Of a stretch of 64,000 bases of DNA, positions 17,979-27,127 are shown piece after piece. Below the pieces are notes generated by a model. It saw nothing but the letters and a program-made list of their open reading frames with translations. It was not told where the DNA came from and ran no database searches. The stretch is taken from assembly GCA_028284705.1 (NCBI GenBank), contig JANQRE010000014.1, positions 62,001 through 126,000 of the forward strand, written 5' to 3'. Positions within the stretch are counted from its first letter, which is position 1. The number at the start of each line of letters is the position of its first letter. The position numbers were made by a program, and so were the translations under genes. The DNA is from Paracoccaceae bacterium. GTDB lineage: Bacteria > Pseudomonadota > Alphaproteobacteria > Rhodobacterales > Rhodobacteraceae.

Positions 17979-19214
17979 TTAGCCCCCGATCTTGTCGACG
18001 GGACGGATCACGGTGCCCGGCACAAGTGACGTGATACCGGCCGACACAATCGTATCGCCACTCTCCAGCCCTTCCGTGACTTCGACATCGTTCCCAACGA
18101 TCTCACCAAGCGTGACCGGGCGTTCGGACACCGCTCCCTGGTCGTCGACGAGCCAGACCTTTGCGGTGCCATCGGCTGCTGCTGCGACAGCGGTTAACGG
18201 AACTTTCAGACTGGACTGAGCACCCGGTGCCGACGTTATGACCGTACCGACCATGCCCGGCAGAATTAGCGCGTCTTCCGGCACGTTCACCGCGACCCGA
18301 CCACGATATGTCTGCGTCCCGGTTTGGGCCTGTACCGAGAACTCCACCGTTTCAGAGGGGAATTCCTGACCCGGCAACGCATCCAATATCACTTTGTTGG
18401 TGATGTTTTCAGGGCCACCAGCGGTGAGCTGCGTCACATCCGGTGCCGGCACATCAAAGGACACGTGAATGATCGACAGCGCTTGAAGCAGGGCAACAGA
18501 CTGACCGGCCTGGATATTGATGAAGTTGTCGACATCGCGCCGCGCAATCACGCCGTCAAAAGGTGCCCGTAATGTCGCGTCAGAGATGCTGTCCTGGACC
18601 GCTTTGAGTTGCGCTTGAAGGCCTCGCAGGGCTGCTTCAGCCGATGCGATTTCCTCCGCGCGGGCACCCTCGCGGGTTAGCGAAAGCTCTTCTTCCTTGG
18701 CGCGAAGCTCAGCTTGCGCGACGCGCAAGGCGGCTTCATCCTGCTCCAGGGTCACTGCCGATACGGTGCCACGCTGCGCCAGTTCCCGGGACCGCTGAAC
18801 CTTCTCCAAGGCCTGATCCAGCTGGGCTTGCGTTGCGTCGATTCCGGCCTCCAGCGCAGCGATCTCTTGAGCGCGTGCCCCGGCTTTCAGCGCGTCCAGT
18901 TGCGACTGTGCCTGATCAATTGAACTTTGGAGTTGTGCCGCCTGGGTCTCGAGATCGCGAGTGTCCAGTTGTGCAATCACGTCACCGGTGGAAACTTGCT
19001 GCGAGGCCCGGATCGGCAACTCCACCAAATTTCCGGAAATCCTGAAAGACAGTTCAAGCTCCTGACTTGGAAGGACAATTCCCGGGTAGCGCCGAACGAT
19101 ATCCGTGCTTTGTTCGGCAACTGTGAACACTTTGGCGGGGCGCGGTGTGTCTTGGGCCCAAACCGGCGTGGCTAATACGCAGATCAACGCCACCAGTCTC
19201 TCAATCTGTCTCAC
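17979..19214 (-). CDS. RND efflux periplasmic adaptor protein
   Basis: A 411-residue membrane-fusion (HlyD/AcrA-type) protein. A signal peptide of about 20 residues ends at 'TPVWAQ'. Then come a beta-barrel/lipoyl half ('LDTRDLETQAAQL'), a long coiled-coil hairpin rich in Ala, Glu and Gln (about 90-210), the second lipoyl half ('FDGVIARRDVDNFINIQAG') and a membrane-proximal domain. The start chosen is GTG at 19214, because the signal peptide begins there and AGGGGG lies 9 nt upstream; a TTG one codon earlier is possible. A longer upstream frame lacks coding character. It pairs with the RND transporter encoded 4 bases downstream. Confidence 0.9.
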   Translation of the reverse strand: MRQIERLVALICVLATPVWAQDTPRPAKVFTVAEQSTDIVRRYPGIVLPSQELELSFRISGNLVELPIRASQQVSTGDVIAQLDTRDLETQAAQLQSSIDQAQSQLDALKAGARAQEIAALEAGIDATQAQLDQALEKVQRSRELAQRGTVSAVTLEQDEAALRVAQAELRAKEEELSLTREGARAEEIASAEAALRGLQAQLKAVQDSISDATLRAPFDGVIARRDVDNFINIQAGQSVALLQALSIIHVSFDVPAPDVTQLTAGGPENITNKVILDALPGQEFPSETVEFSVQAQTGTQTYRGRVAVNVPEDALILPGMVGTVITSAPGAQSSLKVPLTAVAAAADGTAKVWLVDDQGAVSERPVTLGEIVGNDVEVTEGLESGDTIVSAGITSLVPGTVIRPVDKIGG

Positions 19215-19390
19215 CAATCTGACCCCCTGCTTGAAATTGTTGGGGCTACATTGCCGCAATTGCTGAAATATTGAAACGGCAGATTGGTGGGCCTTTCCGC
19301 TTTCGCAGGTCACCATTGGCAGCGTTATCTCTTGGGGAACCGATGACGGGAAAGGGGTCGCCCGCGCGAGAGCGCGCACCGGAAGCGCAA

Positions 19391-20767
19391 CTAGTGATCT
19401 GATGTTATCGGGAGCTCGATTTCAATGACGGCCCCCGCGTCACTGGCGGCGACCGACAGGTGACCACCGTGATTTTCCATCACTCTTGAGGCAATCGGCA
19501 GTCCAAGGCCAGTTCCCGGTCCTGACTTCGCTTGGCTGAAGCGTCCGACCGCCAGAACGCGATCCTCCGGTGCGATGCCAACGCCATCGTCTCTAACGCG
19601 AATCTTGGCGCTGCTGGCATTCGCCTCGATATCGAACTCGATCTTCGACAGGCCCGGGCCGCCATGTGTCACGGCATTGGTCAACAGGTTCAGCAGCGCT
19701 TCCTGAAGCATGACTTCGTCTCCCCAAATGTGAACCTCCTCGGGTAGGGGGCGCAGAGTGACGTCGATCCCGTTCGCAGTGCTCGAGCTTTGACTTTGGA
19801 AGCGCTCGATGACGGTTTCGCATAGCTGCCCCAGTTCCAGGGTTTGACCATTCCGTGTGACGTCAGACCCTTTTGCGCGTTCGAAGGACAAGAGTTGGTT
19901 GGTCAGGTGGGTCGCATCTCTCGCGGCTGAAACAAGCTCTGCACTGCGTGATTTCGCGGCCTCGGGCGAGGGGGCGTTTTCCACGGCTTCCGCCAGGGCC
20001 AGAACGCCGGCGATGGGGTTGCGAAGCTGGTGCGCGGCATTGGAGATGAACTCGTCCTTCGAACTGATCCGCCGCGCGACGCGGTCCAAAAGCGCGTTGA
20101 GCGTCGCCACAATGCCGCGCGCCTCCTCCGGCACGTTGCGTTGGATGGGATCGAGGTCGCTGGGGGTTCGCCTTGCGATGGCCTCTTCAAGGTCCAGCAG
20201 GGGCCGAAGCCCCAAACGCACCCCAAACCAAACGATCAGGGCCACGGATATGAGCAGCAGGGAGAGCACCGCGATTGTTCGCGCCACGACGTCGCGCACG
20301 AAGGATGCCCGGACCTGCATGTCCTGCCAAACGGAGATCGTAAAAAGCCCTGATACGCCATCAATGGTCGTGGCGTCCTGAAAGCGCAGGACACGCACGT
20401 CACGCCCTTGGTAGGTTGCGTTGTAATAGAGCGGCTCTGTCGCGTCGGTTGGCCGCTCGGTCGGTGGGCGTGGCGGTGTTGCATAGCCGGTCACAAAAAC
20501 CCCGTCCGGGGCGTAGACGTGATAGAAAAGCTCGCCACCCGAGGTGTCACTCACCAGCCTTCGCGTCGCAGAGCTGAGCGCGTCACCGTCTGATATCGCC
20601 ACGTCCCGCGAGATTGCGAGTGCCGCGGAAAGCAGACCTCGGTCAAAGATTTCGGCGGCGCGCAAGGTTGTGTTGCGGAACTCCCAAGCCGCGGCAATAG
20701 CAGCGATCACCAGAAGCGGTGTCAGGATAATGACGATCAGACGCGCACGCAGGGATTGCAGTTTCAT
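19391..20767 (-). CDS. TctE-like sensor histidine kinase
   Basis: A 458-residue membrane kinase. An N-terminal helix (about 8-27), a periplasmic region of the 2CSK_N/TctE type, a second helix (about 165-187), a HAMP linker, the H-box 'AAHQLRNPIAG' (around 248) and an ATPase domain with N-box 'LLNLLTNAVTHG', 'VRDDGVGIAPED' and 'GPGTGLGLPIA'. Its start overlaps the stop of the response-regulator gene (ATGA). The likely signal is extracytoplasmic tricarboxylate, because the tctC-tctAB transporter is divergent from this operon. The RND pump genes lie downstream on the same strand and might be co-regulated. Confidence 0.92.
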   Translation of the reverse strand: MKLQSLRARLIVIILTPLLVIAAIAAAWEFRNTTLRAAEIFDRGLLSAALAISRDVAISDGDALSSATRRLVSDTSGGELFYHVYAPDGVFVTGYATPPRPPTERPTDATEPLYYNATYQGRDVRVLRFQDATTIDGVSGLFTISVWQDMQVRASFVRDVVARTIAVLSLLLISVALIVWFGVRLGLRPLLDLEEAIARRTPSDLDPIQRNVPEEARGIVATLNALLDRVARRISSKDEFISNAAHQLRNPIAGVLALAEAVENAPSPEAAKSRSAELVSAARDATHLTNQLLSFERAKGSDVTRNGQTLELGQLCETVIERFQSQSSSTANGIDVTLRPLPEEVHIWGDEVMLQEALLNLLTNAVTHGGPGLSKIEFDIEANASSAKIRVRDDGVGIAPEDRVLAVGRFSQAKSGPGTGLGLPIASRVMENHGGHLSVAASDAGAVIEIELPITSDH

Positions 20768-21444
20768 ACCTCCGGCTCATCTTCAACAAGCAGCTGATAC
20801 CCAAGGCCGCGCTGCGCTTTGATCGAAACCCCAAAAGGTTTCAGGCGCGATCTGATGCGGGAGATGTAGACTTCCACGACCTTCTCTTCGACATCGGCTC
20901 CGACCCCGTAAGCGTGGTCGAGCAGTGCTGTCTTTGACACCAACCTGCCATCCGCGGACAGAAGGCATTCAAAGACCGAAAGCTCGCGACGCGGCATCTC
21001 GATCGGATTGTCGCCGTCAAATAGTTGCCGCGCGCCATGGTCAAACTGTAGCGGTCCGATCTCCTGCATCAACCGTTGTGGAATGGCTCGCCGGCGGGAC
21101 AGGGCCCGGACACGCGCTTCGAGTTCCGCCATCTCGAAAGGCTTGATCAGGTAGTCATCTGCGCCAGCATCCAGCCCGATGACGCGATCTTCCGTCTCCG
21201 CCCGTGCGGTCAGCAGAATGACAGGTCGCTGATCCTCCCGGGAGCGCAGCGCCTTCAGCAGGCTCAAGCCGTCTTTGCCCGGCAGGTTGATATCGAGAAT
21301 GATCAGATCAGAGGCATCATCCTTCAGGAACGCCTCCGCCGCGTCGCCATCATGCAGCAAATCCACCGCATGGCCCGCGTCCTCGAGACGGTAGGCGATG
21401 CCCTTCGCAAGGCCGATATTGTCCTCAACAAGCGTGATCCGCAT
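20764..21444 (-). CDS. TctD-like OmpR-family response regulator
   Basis: A 226-residue response regulator: a receiver domain with the acidic patch 'LVEDN' and phosphorylation site in 'LIILDINLPGKDG' (Asp near residue 51), the conserved Lys in 'YLIKPFE', then an OmpR/PhoB winged helix (about 125-222) with 'DVEEKVVEVYISRIRSRL'. It is encoded first in an operon with the TctE-like kinase. The start is 131 bases from that of the divergent tctC gene, so it most likely controls the tricarboxylate transporter from this shared promoter region, as TctD does in enterobacteria. Confidence 0.92.
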   Translation of the reverse strand: MRITLVEDNIGLAKGIAYRLEDAGHAVDLLHDGDAAEAFLKDDASDLIILDINLPGKDGLSLLKALRSREDQRPVILLTARAETEDRVIGLDAGADDYLIKPFEMAELEARVRALSRRRAIPQRLMQEIGPLQFDHGARQLFDGDNPIEMPRRELSVFECLLSADGRLVSKTALLDHAYGVGADVEEKVVEVYISRIRSRLKPFGVSIKAQRGLGYQLLVEDEPEV

Positions 21445-21575
21445 CTTTTTTGGCGTCCGAAAGTTTCACGCAAGGTTCGCAGGTCACGTTTCAGACATCA
21501 ACCGGGCGCGGACGGCCTGGTGATTCTGTTTCGATCTCTTCTGAGAGGAAGAGGTCCCATCTTAGGGAGGAACAT

Positions 21576-22688
21576 ATGTCCATATTCAAAACCACACGCC
21601 GTGTGGCTTACAGCCTTGTCGCTGCAGTTGCCGCCACATTCACCACGCAAGCTCAAGCGGACGGTCACACCATCGACCTGTCCGGCAAGACTGTCGAGTG
21701 GATCATCCCATTCTCGGAAACCGGTGGCTCCGCCAAATGGGCCAACTTCTATGCGCCACTTCTCTCCGAGGCACTGCCCGGTCAGCCCACCGTCGTCGTG
21801 AAATTCATGCCCGGTGCGGGGTCTACCAAAGGCGCGAACTTTTTTCAGGAGCAGAAGTTTGAAGACAGCGAAGGCACGATGATCTTTGGCTCTTCGGGAT
21901 CCACGCAGTTCCCGTTCCTGCTCGGCGACCCGCGCGTCAAGTACAACTACGCGGACTGGAATGTCGTTCTGGCCTCCGGCACGGGTGGTGTCGCGTACCT
22001 GCCGCCTGATCTGGCCGGCAAAATGAACGGTCTCGACGCGTCGCCGCTTCAGGGTGAGGACTTCATCTATGGCTCCCAAGGCGCGACCCGTCTTGACCTT
22101 GTGCCCCTTCTGGCATGGGAAATGCTGGGCCTGAATGTTGAGCCTGTCTTTGGCATCAAAGGTCGCGGCGATGGTCGTCTGATGTTTGAGCGTGGTGAGG
22201 CCAATATCGACTACCAGACCTCATCCTCGTTCCTCAAAGGCGTCACGCCGCTTGTGGAAGCGGGCACTGCTGTGCCGATGATGAGCTGGGGCGCTTTGGA
22301 TGACGCCGGCAATATTGTGCGCGACCCGACCTTCCCGGATATGCCGACCTTCAAGGAGGTTTGCGAAGCCACTGCTGGTTGCGAAACCTCCGGCGAGAAA
22401 TGGGACGCCTGGAAAGCCTTCTTCATCGCCGGGTTCCCCGCCCAGAAGATGGTCTTCCTGCCGAACGGCGCTTCTGAGGCCGCCATCGCGACCTACACAG
22501 AAGCCTTTGAAGCGGTGAAAGCGCGCGCTGATTTTGCCGAGATTTCCTCGGGTCGTCTGGGTAAGTACCCGCAGATGACAGGCGCTGAGGCGCAAGGTGC
22601 TCTGAAAAGCGGCACGGAAGTGCCCCAAGCGGCCAAGGATTTCGTCGTTGGTTGGCTGGAAGAGCGCTACGGCGTGACCCTCAACTGA
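21576..22688 (+). CDS. tctC: Tripartite tricarboxylate transporter binding protein TctC
   Basis: A 370-residue periplasmic solute-binding protein (Bug/TctC superfamily). The signal peptide ends near 'TQAQA' (residue 28). The mature protein opens with 'VEWIIPFSETGGSAKWANF', the binding-loop pattern of the family, and 'MPGAGSTKGANFF' follows. The ATG at 21576 is chosen because it has AGGGAGG upstream and begins the signal peptide; an upstream frame start at 21450 is not supported. A terminator-like hairpin separates it from tctA, a common way to make more binding protein than permease. The exact carboxylate is unknown. Confidence 0.9.
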   Translation: MSIFKTTRRVAYSLVAAVAATFTTQAQADGHTIDLSGKTVEWIIPFSETGGSAKWANFYAPLLSEALPGQPTVVVKFMPGAGSTKGANFFQEQKFEDSEGTMIFGSSGSTQFPFLLGDPRVKYNYADWNVVLASGTGGVAYLPPDLAGKMNGLDASPLQGEDFIYGSQGATRLDLVPLLAWEMLGLNVEPVFGIKGRGDGRLMFERGEANIDYQTSSSFLKGVTPLVEAGTAVPMMSWGALDDAGNIVRDPTFPDMPTFKEVCEATAGCETSGEKWDAWKAFFIAGFPAQKMVFLPNGASEAAIATYTEAFEAVKARADFAEISSGRLGKYPQMTGAEAQGALKSGTEVPQAAKDFVVGWLEERYGVTLN

Positions 22689-22700
22689 CTTTGCTTATTG

Positions 22701-22729
22701 AACGCCCCGTCCTGTCTGGCCGGGGCGTT
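22701..22729 (+). terminator. Hairpin after tctC
   Basis: AACGCCCCG pairs with CGGGGCGTT over an 11-nt loop and is followed by TTCTTA. It sits 12 bases after the tctC stop and 27 before tctA. It is a good rho-independent terminator shape and probably leaks into the permease gene. Confidence 0.7.
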
Positions 22730-22755
22730 TTCTTAAGCAAAGACCGGGGGACATC

Positions 22756-24783
22756 ATGGAGATACTGGCCACAGCCTTGCCTGCACTCGGAGACGCGTGG
22801 GGCCTGATCCTGCAGCCGATCGTGCTGGGGTATTTGGTCCTCGGCGTTGTGATGGGCCTTTGCATCGGGGTTTTCCCCGGCCTTGGCGGGATCGCGGGCC
22901 TCTCGCTGCTTCTGCCCTTCATGTTCGGAATGGACCCGATCCTGGGTCTCGCACTGATGGTGGGGATGGTCGCGGTGGTGCCGACCTCCGACACCTTCGC
23001 CTCCGTGCTCATGGGCATCCCGGGATCATCCGCCTCACAAGCGACGGTGCTTGATGGCTTCCCGATGGCCAAACGCGGTCAGGCGGCCCGGGCGCTCTCC
23101 GCCGCTTTTGCGTCCTCGCTCTTTGGCGGGCTTGTCGGCGCCTCGTTCCTGACGATTTTCATTCTGGTCGCTCGCCCTGTCGTCCTTGAGTTCCGCACGC
23201 CGGAACTCTTAATGATCACGATCTTTGGCCTCTCCATGGTCGGCATCCTCGCGGGTCGCGTTGCGATCAAAGGTCTCGTCGCGGCGGGTCTCGGCATGTT
23301 GATCGGGACGATCGGCGAAGGCGCCTCCTCCGGTGATTTGCGCATGTCCTCCTACGACTTCCCCTATCTCACTGATGGGTTGAAACTGGTGATCGTGGGC
23401 CTTGGCATCTTCGCGATACCCGAGATCATCTCGCTCCTCCGTCAGGACCGCGCCATCGCCAAAGAGCAATCTCTGGGCGGCGGCTGGCTCGACGGTGTGA
23501 AGGACTGGTTCGCCAATATTTGGCTCTCGGTGCGCTGCTCGATCATCGGTGTCGTGGTCGGCGTCATCCCCGGCCTTGGTGGTTCGGTCGTCGACTGGAT
23601 CGCCTATGGGCATTCGGTGCAAACCACCAAGGACAAGTCGAATTTCGGCAATGGTGAAGTGCGTGGCGTGATCGGGCCTGAGAGTTCCAACAACGCGAAA
23701 GAGGGCGGCGGTCTGGTGCCGACACTCCTGTTCGGCATCCCCGGCTCCGGCTCCATGGCGATCTTTATCGGTGCCATCGCCCTGCTTGGCTCCGGTCAGA
23801 TCGAAGTCGGCCCGGCGATGCTGAAAAACAATCTCGACATCACCTATTCCATTGTCTGGCTGCTGGCGCTTGCCAATGTGGTCGGCACGATGATCTGCAT
23901 CGCCGCGTCCGGCGGCATCGCGAAACTCACGACGATCCGTTTCGCGCTGCTCGCGCCGTTCCTCTTCATGATCATCAGCTTTGCGGCGTTCCAATCAGGC
24001 CAGAACCTGATGGACCTCGTGGCGCTTTTCGCCATCGGTTTCCTCGGCATCCTGATGCGCCGCTTTGACTGGTCGCGGCCCGCTTTCCTCATCGGGTTCG
24101 TGCTCTCCAATCCAGCCGAAAACTATGCCAACCAGGCATTGCAAATCGCCCAATCCCGCTTCCGCAAGAGCTTCGAGGAAGGGCTCGATTACATCTTCTC
24201 GCCCATCGTCATCGTGCTTTTGATCATCACCGTGATCTCGGTGGTTGTCGGCCTGCGCCAGGCCAAGAACATCATGGCGGAAGGCGACGTGAAGTCCGGC
24301 TCCAAGCGCGCGCCGCTCATCTTCCTGCTCGCGGTCACGGGTTACATCGCCTACGCGTTCTATGATGCGGCCTCGATCCCGAGCTTCAGCCGCGACCGCA
24401 CTTTCCCGATGTTTGTCGCTGGCGTTTGTCTCGTCGGTTGTGCCGTCCTGATCATCCGGATGATGCTGAAGCCCGAGACCGACACGATCTTCGCCGACCG
24501 CGAGCGGGAAGGTGATGATGCCGAGGCCACCCACGGTCTCTGGCCGACGCTCGCCTGGTTCGCAGCCCTCCTGATCCTGACCTCGCTTCTGGGTTTCATC
24601 CTCGCGCTGGCACTCTTCCTCTTCGCGTTCCTGAAGGTGCGAGCAGGCCTCAGCAACGCCATGGCCGCCGCTTACACTGCCGCGGGCATCGCTTTCATGT
24701 GCTTCATGGCGTGGACGCTCAACCGCGACTTCCCGCCGGGGCTTTTGCAGGAATATGTCGACCTGCCTTGGCCGCTGACATGA
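22756..24783 (+). CDS. Tricarboxylate transporter permease, TctA fused to TctB
   Basis: A 675-residue membrane protein. Residues 1-505 match TctA, the large permease ('GVFPGLGGIAGLSLLLPFMFG', 'PGLGGSVVDWIAYG', 'LFGIPGSGSMAIFIGA'). The remaining 170 residues have four hydrophobic segments and the size of TctB, the small permease, which has no gene of its own here. The two subunits are therefore fused. Its stop overlaps the start of the PrpF-like gene (ATGA), linking uptake to catabolism. Confidence 0.9.
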   Translation: MEILATALPALGDAWGLILQPIVLGYLVLGVVMGLCIGVFPGLGGIAGLSLLLPFMFGMDPILGLALMVGMVAVVPTSDTFASVLMGIPGSSASQATVLDGFPMAKRGQAARALSAAFASSLFGGLVGASFLTIFILVARPVVLEFRTPELLMITIFGLSMVGILAGRVAIKGLVAAGLGMLIGTIGEGASSGDLRMSSYDFPYLTDGLKLVIVGLGIFAIPEIISLLRQDRAIAKEQSLGGGWLDGVKDWFANIWLSVRCSIIGVVVGVIPGLGGSVVDWIAYGHSVQTTKDKSNFGNGEVRGVIGPESSNNAKEGGGLVPTLLFGIPGSGSMAIFIGAIALLGSGQIEVGPAMLKNNLDITYSIVWLLALANVVGTMICIAASGGIAKLTTIRFALLAPFLFMIISFAAFQSGQNLMDLVALFAIGFLGILMRRFDWSRPAFLIGFVLSNPAENYANQALQIAQSRFRKSFEEGLDYIFSPIVIVLLIITVISVVVGLRQAKNIMAEGDVKSGSKRAPLIFLLAVTGYIAYAFYDAASIPSFSRDRTFPMFVAGVCLVGCAVLIIRMMLKPETDTIFADREREGDDAEATHGLWPTLAWFAALLILTSLLGFILALALFLFAFLKVRAGLSNAMAAAYTAAGIAFMCFMAWTLNRDFPPGLLQEYVDLPWPLT

Positions 24784-25865
24784 CGCAGACGGCGATCCCG
24801 TTCCTCTTTATGCGGGGCGGTACGTCGCGCGGACCTTACTTAAACCGCGCCGACTTGCCGGAGAATCTCGATACGCTTGGGGAGGTCCTAATGGCCATCG
24901 TCGGCTCGGGCCATGCGCTGAATATCGACGGCATAGGCGGGGGCGCTGCTGTGACGACCAAAGTCGCGATGCTGTCCCGTTCCGACGATGATTGGGCCGA
25001 TATCGACTATTTCTTTGCGCAGGTCAGCGTCGAGGACCGCCTTGTCGATTTTAAACCGACTTGCGGCAATATCCTCTCGGGCGTTGGGCCCGCCGCCATC
25101 GAGATGGGTCTGATCCCGGCGCGAGATGGCGAGACACCCGTCAACATTCACGCGGTCAATACTGGCGCGAAAGTCGCAGCGATGGTGCAAACGCCTGGCG
25201 GAGCGGTCACATATGAGGGCGACACGAGGATTGACGGTGTCCCGGGTGCGGCGGCCCCTGTCGCCCTGCAATTCATGGAAACCGTCGGCGGCGCGACTGG
25301 GGCGTTCCTGCCAACCGGCAACCTGATCGACGAAATCGATGGCATAGAGGTCACCTGCATGGATGTCGCGATGCCGATGGTCATCGCGCGTGCAGAGGCG
25401 TTTGGCCTGACGGGGTATGAAAGCGCCGAAGAGGTCGACGAAAATCGTGACTTCTTTGCGCGCATGGAGGCTGTTCGTCTGAAAGCCGGCGAAAAAATGG
25501 GCATGGGTGATGTCTCCAAATCCGTAACGCCGAAATTCGGTCTCGTCGCTCCGCCGCGGGACGGCGGCACCATCGCCACACGTTATTTCATGCCGTGGCG
25601 CACCCACCCGACGATGGCCGTCACGGGCGCGCAGTGCCTGGCATCCTGCGTCCTGACGCCGGGCACGGTCGCAGATGTGGCGGTTCCGAATGAAGCCCCG
25701 GCGCGCATCACGCTGGAACATGCTTCCGGCCAGATCGACGTGCTGGTCGACTACGAGATCACGGATGCGGGGTTCACAATCAACTCGGCTGGTCTCGTGC
25801 GCACAGCGCGCAAATTGGCCGCCGGAGATGTCTTTGTTCCGGCAGCGGTATGGGTGGGGAATTGA
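24780..25865 (+). CDS. PrpF-family isomerase (4-oxalomesaconate tautomerase/aconitate isomerase-like)
   Basis: A 361-residue PrpF/DUF453 protein with the family start 'IPFLFMRGGTSRGPYL' and the two-domain diaminopimelate-epimerase-like fold. The catalytic cysteine region 'FKPTCGNILSGVGP' (around 93-106) is kept. Relatives isomerise 2-methylaconitate, cis/trans-aconitate or 4-oxalomesaconate. Its ATG overlaps the stop of the permease gene. With a tricarballylate-dehydrogenase-like flavoprotein and a tricarboxylate transporter in the same cluster, a tricarboxylate or enol-acid isomer is the likely substrate. Confidence 0.85.
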   Translation: MTQTAIPFLFMRGGTSRGPYLNRADLPENLDTLGEVLMAIVGSGHALNIDGIGGGAAVTTKVAMLSRSDDDWADIDYFFAQVSVEDRLVDFKPTCGNILSGVGPAAIEMGLIPARDGETPVNIHAVNTGAKVAAMVQTPGGAVTYEGDTRIDGVPGAAAPVALQFMETVGGATGAFLPTGNLIDEIDGIEVTCMDVAMPMVIARAEAFGLTGYESAEEVDENRDFFARMEAVRLKAGEKMGMGDVSKSVTPKFGLVAPPRDGGTIATRYFMPWRTHPTMAVTGAQCLASCVLTPGTVADVAVPNEAPARITLEHASGQIDVLVDYEITDAGFTINSAGLVRTARKLAAGDVFVPAAVWVGN

Positions 25866-25876
25866 CGTCAGCTCGA

Positions 25877-25900
25877 AATTGTATACTGTGGTATACAATT
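25877..25900. promoter_or_regulatory. Perfect palindrome, GntR-type operator candidate
   Basis: AATTGTATAC, a 4-nt spacer and GTATACAATT form a perfect 10-bp inverted repeat between the PrpF-like gene and the 79-residue gene. The half site TTGTATAC resembles operators of GntR/FadR-family repressors. No GntR gene lies in the window. It suggests separate control of the downstream catabolic genes. Confidence 0.65.
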
Positions 25901-25916
25901 CTGATGGAGATGATTC

Positions 25917-26156
25917 ATGGCCGATACTTTCGAGAACTGTGTTCTGGCCGCCCGCGCCGAACTCGCCGTCGCCCGCCAGCTTTTGCAGGATGAGATCACC
26001 AACTACCCAGGCCCCATCGCGGGCTGCGATGCCCAGTTCAATCATCTGCTTGCAGAGCGTCAGAAGGTGCTCGCAGCGATAAGATCGCTGGATGAGGTCG
26101 TCTTCGTCCCGACGCCGCGCTCGCCCACGCCACAGGCAGGTGTCGAGAGCCGATGA
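25917..26156 (+). CDS. Small helical protein of the tricarboxylate cluster
   Basis: A 79-residue protein, mostly helical ('LAARAELAVARQLLQDEI'), with a polar Pro-rich tail. It starts 17 bases after the palindrome and its stop overlaps the ATG of the 2-hydroxyacid dehydrogenase gene. I do not recognise a family. Translational coupling and position support a real gene and a link with the dehydrogenase. Confidence 0.65.
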   Translation: MADTFENCVLAARAELAVARQLLQDEITNYPGPIAGCDAQFNHLLAERQKVLAAIRSLDEVVFVPTPRSPTPQAGVESR

Positions 26157-27127
26157 AAGTCCACATTCTGGATGACTGGTTCGATACGCTGCGGGGTTTG
26201 CCGTGCTTTGCAAAGCTAGCAGATCATGAGGTCACAGTCTGGACCGACCACGAACCTGATCCCATTGCCTTGGCTGCACGGGTCAAGGATGCCGAGGCAC
26301 TGGTGCTCTTTCGCGAACGCACCAGGATTACAGCCGATCTCCTCGGGCGCCTGCCCAACCTGAAGCTGATCTCCCAACGCAGCGTCTACCCGCATGTCGA
26401 TGTGGAGGCGTGCACGGCCAATGGCGTGCTCCTGTGCTCCAACATGCATTCGGACACGCCCTCTTACGCTGCCGCTGAGCATACGCTCGCCCTGATCCTC
26501 GCCAGCTACCGCCAAATCCCCGATCAGGTCGCATCCATCCGCGCCGGCAAGTGGCAATCCGGCGTCGGGCGCACGCTGCGCGGTCGCACGCTCGGGCTCT
26601 ACGGCTATGGCCGCATCGCGCGGGCGGTTGCGAGCTATGCCAAGGCCATCGGTATGAAAGTTCAATGGTGGTCGTCAGAGGAAGGCCGGGCCCGGGCCGT
26701 CGAAAACGGTGAAACCGTGGCGACGTCGCGCGAGGCGTTCTTCGCCAGTTCTGACATTGTCAGCCTACATGTCCGTCTGAAGCCCACCACCCGGGGGCTT
26801 ATCACCGCAGATGATCTTGCCGCCATGCAGCCCCGCAGCCTGTTTGTGAACACCTCTCGCTCCGGTCTCGTGGTCGAGGGTGCGCTGGAGGCCGAAATCG
26901 CCAAAGGCAGGATTTATGCCGCCGTCGATGTCTTCGATGCCGAGCCTCTGACCGATCCATCGCATCCGCTCCTAACCGCGCCCAACGTCCTGCCGACACC
27001 GCATATCGGCTACGTCACCGAGGACGAGCTCGACCTGCAATTCTCCGACATTTTCGACCAGATCAACGCCTATGACGCAGGCGCTCCCATCCACATGATC
27101 AACCCAGAGGTTTGGACACAAACATGA
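26153..27127 (+). CDS. D-2-hydroxyacid dehydrogenase family protein
   Basis: A 324-residue NAD(P)-dependent oxidoreductase of the D-isomer-specific 2-hydroxyacid dehydrogenase family. The Rossmann motif is 'GLYGYGRIARAVASYAKA' (around 144-161). Catalytic residues are seen as Arg in 'NTSRSGLV', Glu in 'FDAEPL' and His in 'PHIGYVTEDEL'. Such enzymes interconvert 2-oxo and D-2-hydroxy acids. It lies between the 79-residue gene and the tcuA-like gene with overlaps at both ends, so it belongs to the same pathway; the substrate is unknown. Confidence 0.9.
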   Translation: MKVHILDDWFDTLRGLPCFAKLADHEVTVWTDHEPDPIALAARVKDAEALVLFRERTRITADLLGRLPNLKLISQRSVYPHVDVEACTANGVLLCSNMHSDTPSYAAAEHTLALILASYRQIPDQVASIRAGKWQSGVGRTLRGRTLGLYGYGRIARAVASYAKAIGMKVQWWSSEEGRARAVENGETVATSREAFFASSDIVSLHVRLKPTTRGLITADDLAAMQPRSLFVNTSRSGLVVEGALEAEIAKGRIYAAVDVFDAEPLTDPSHPLLTAPNVLPTPHIGYVTEDELDLQFSDIFDQINAYDAGAPIHMINPEVWTQT

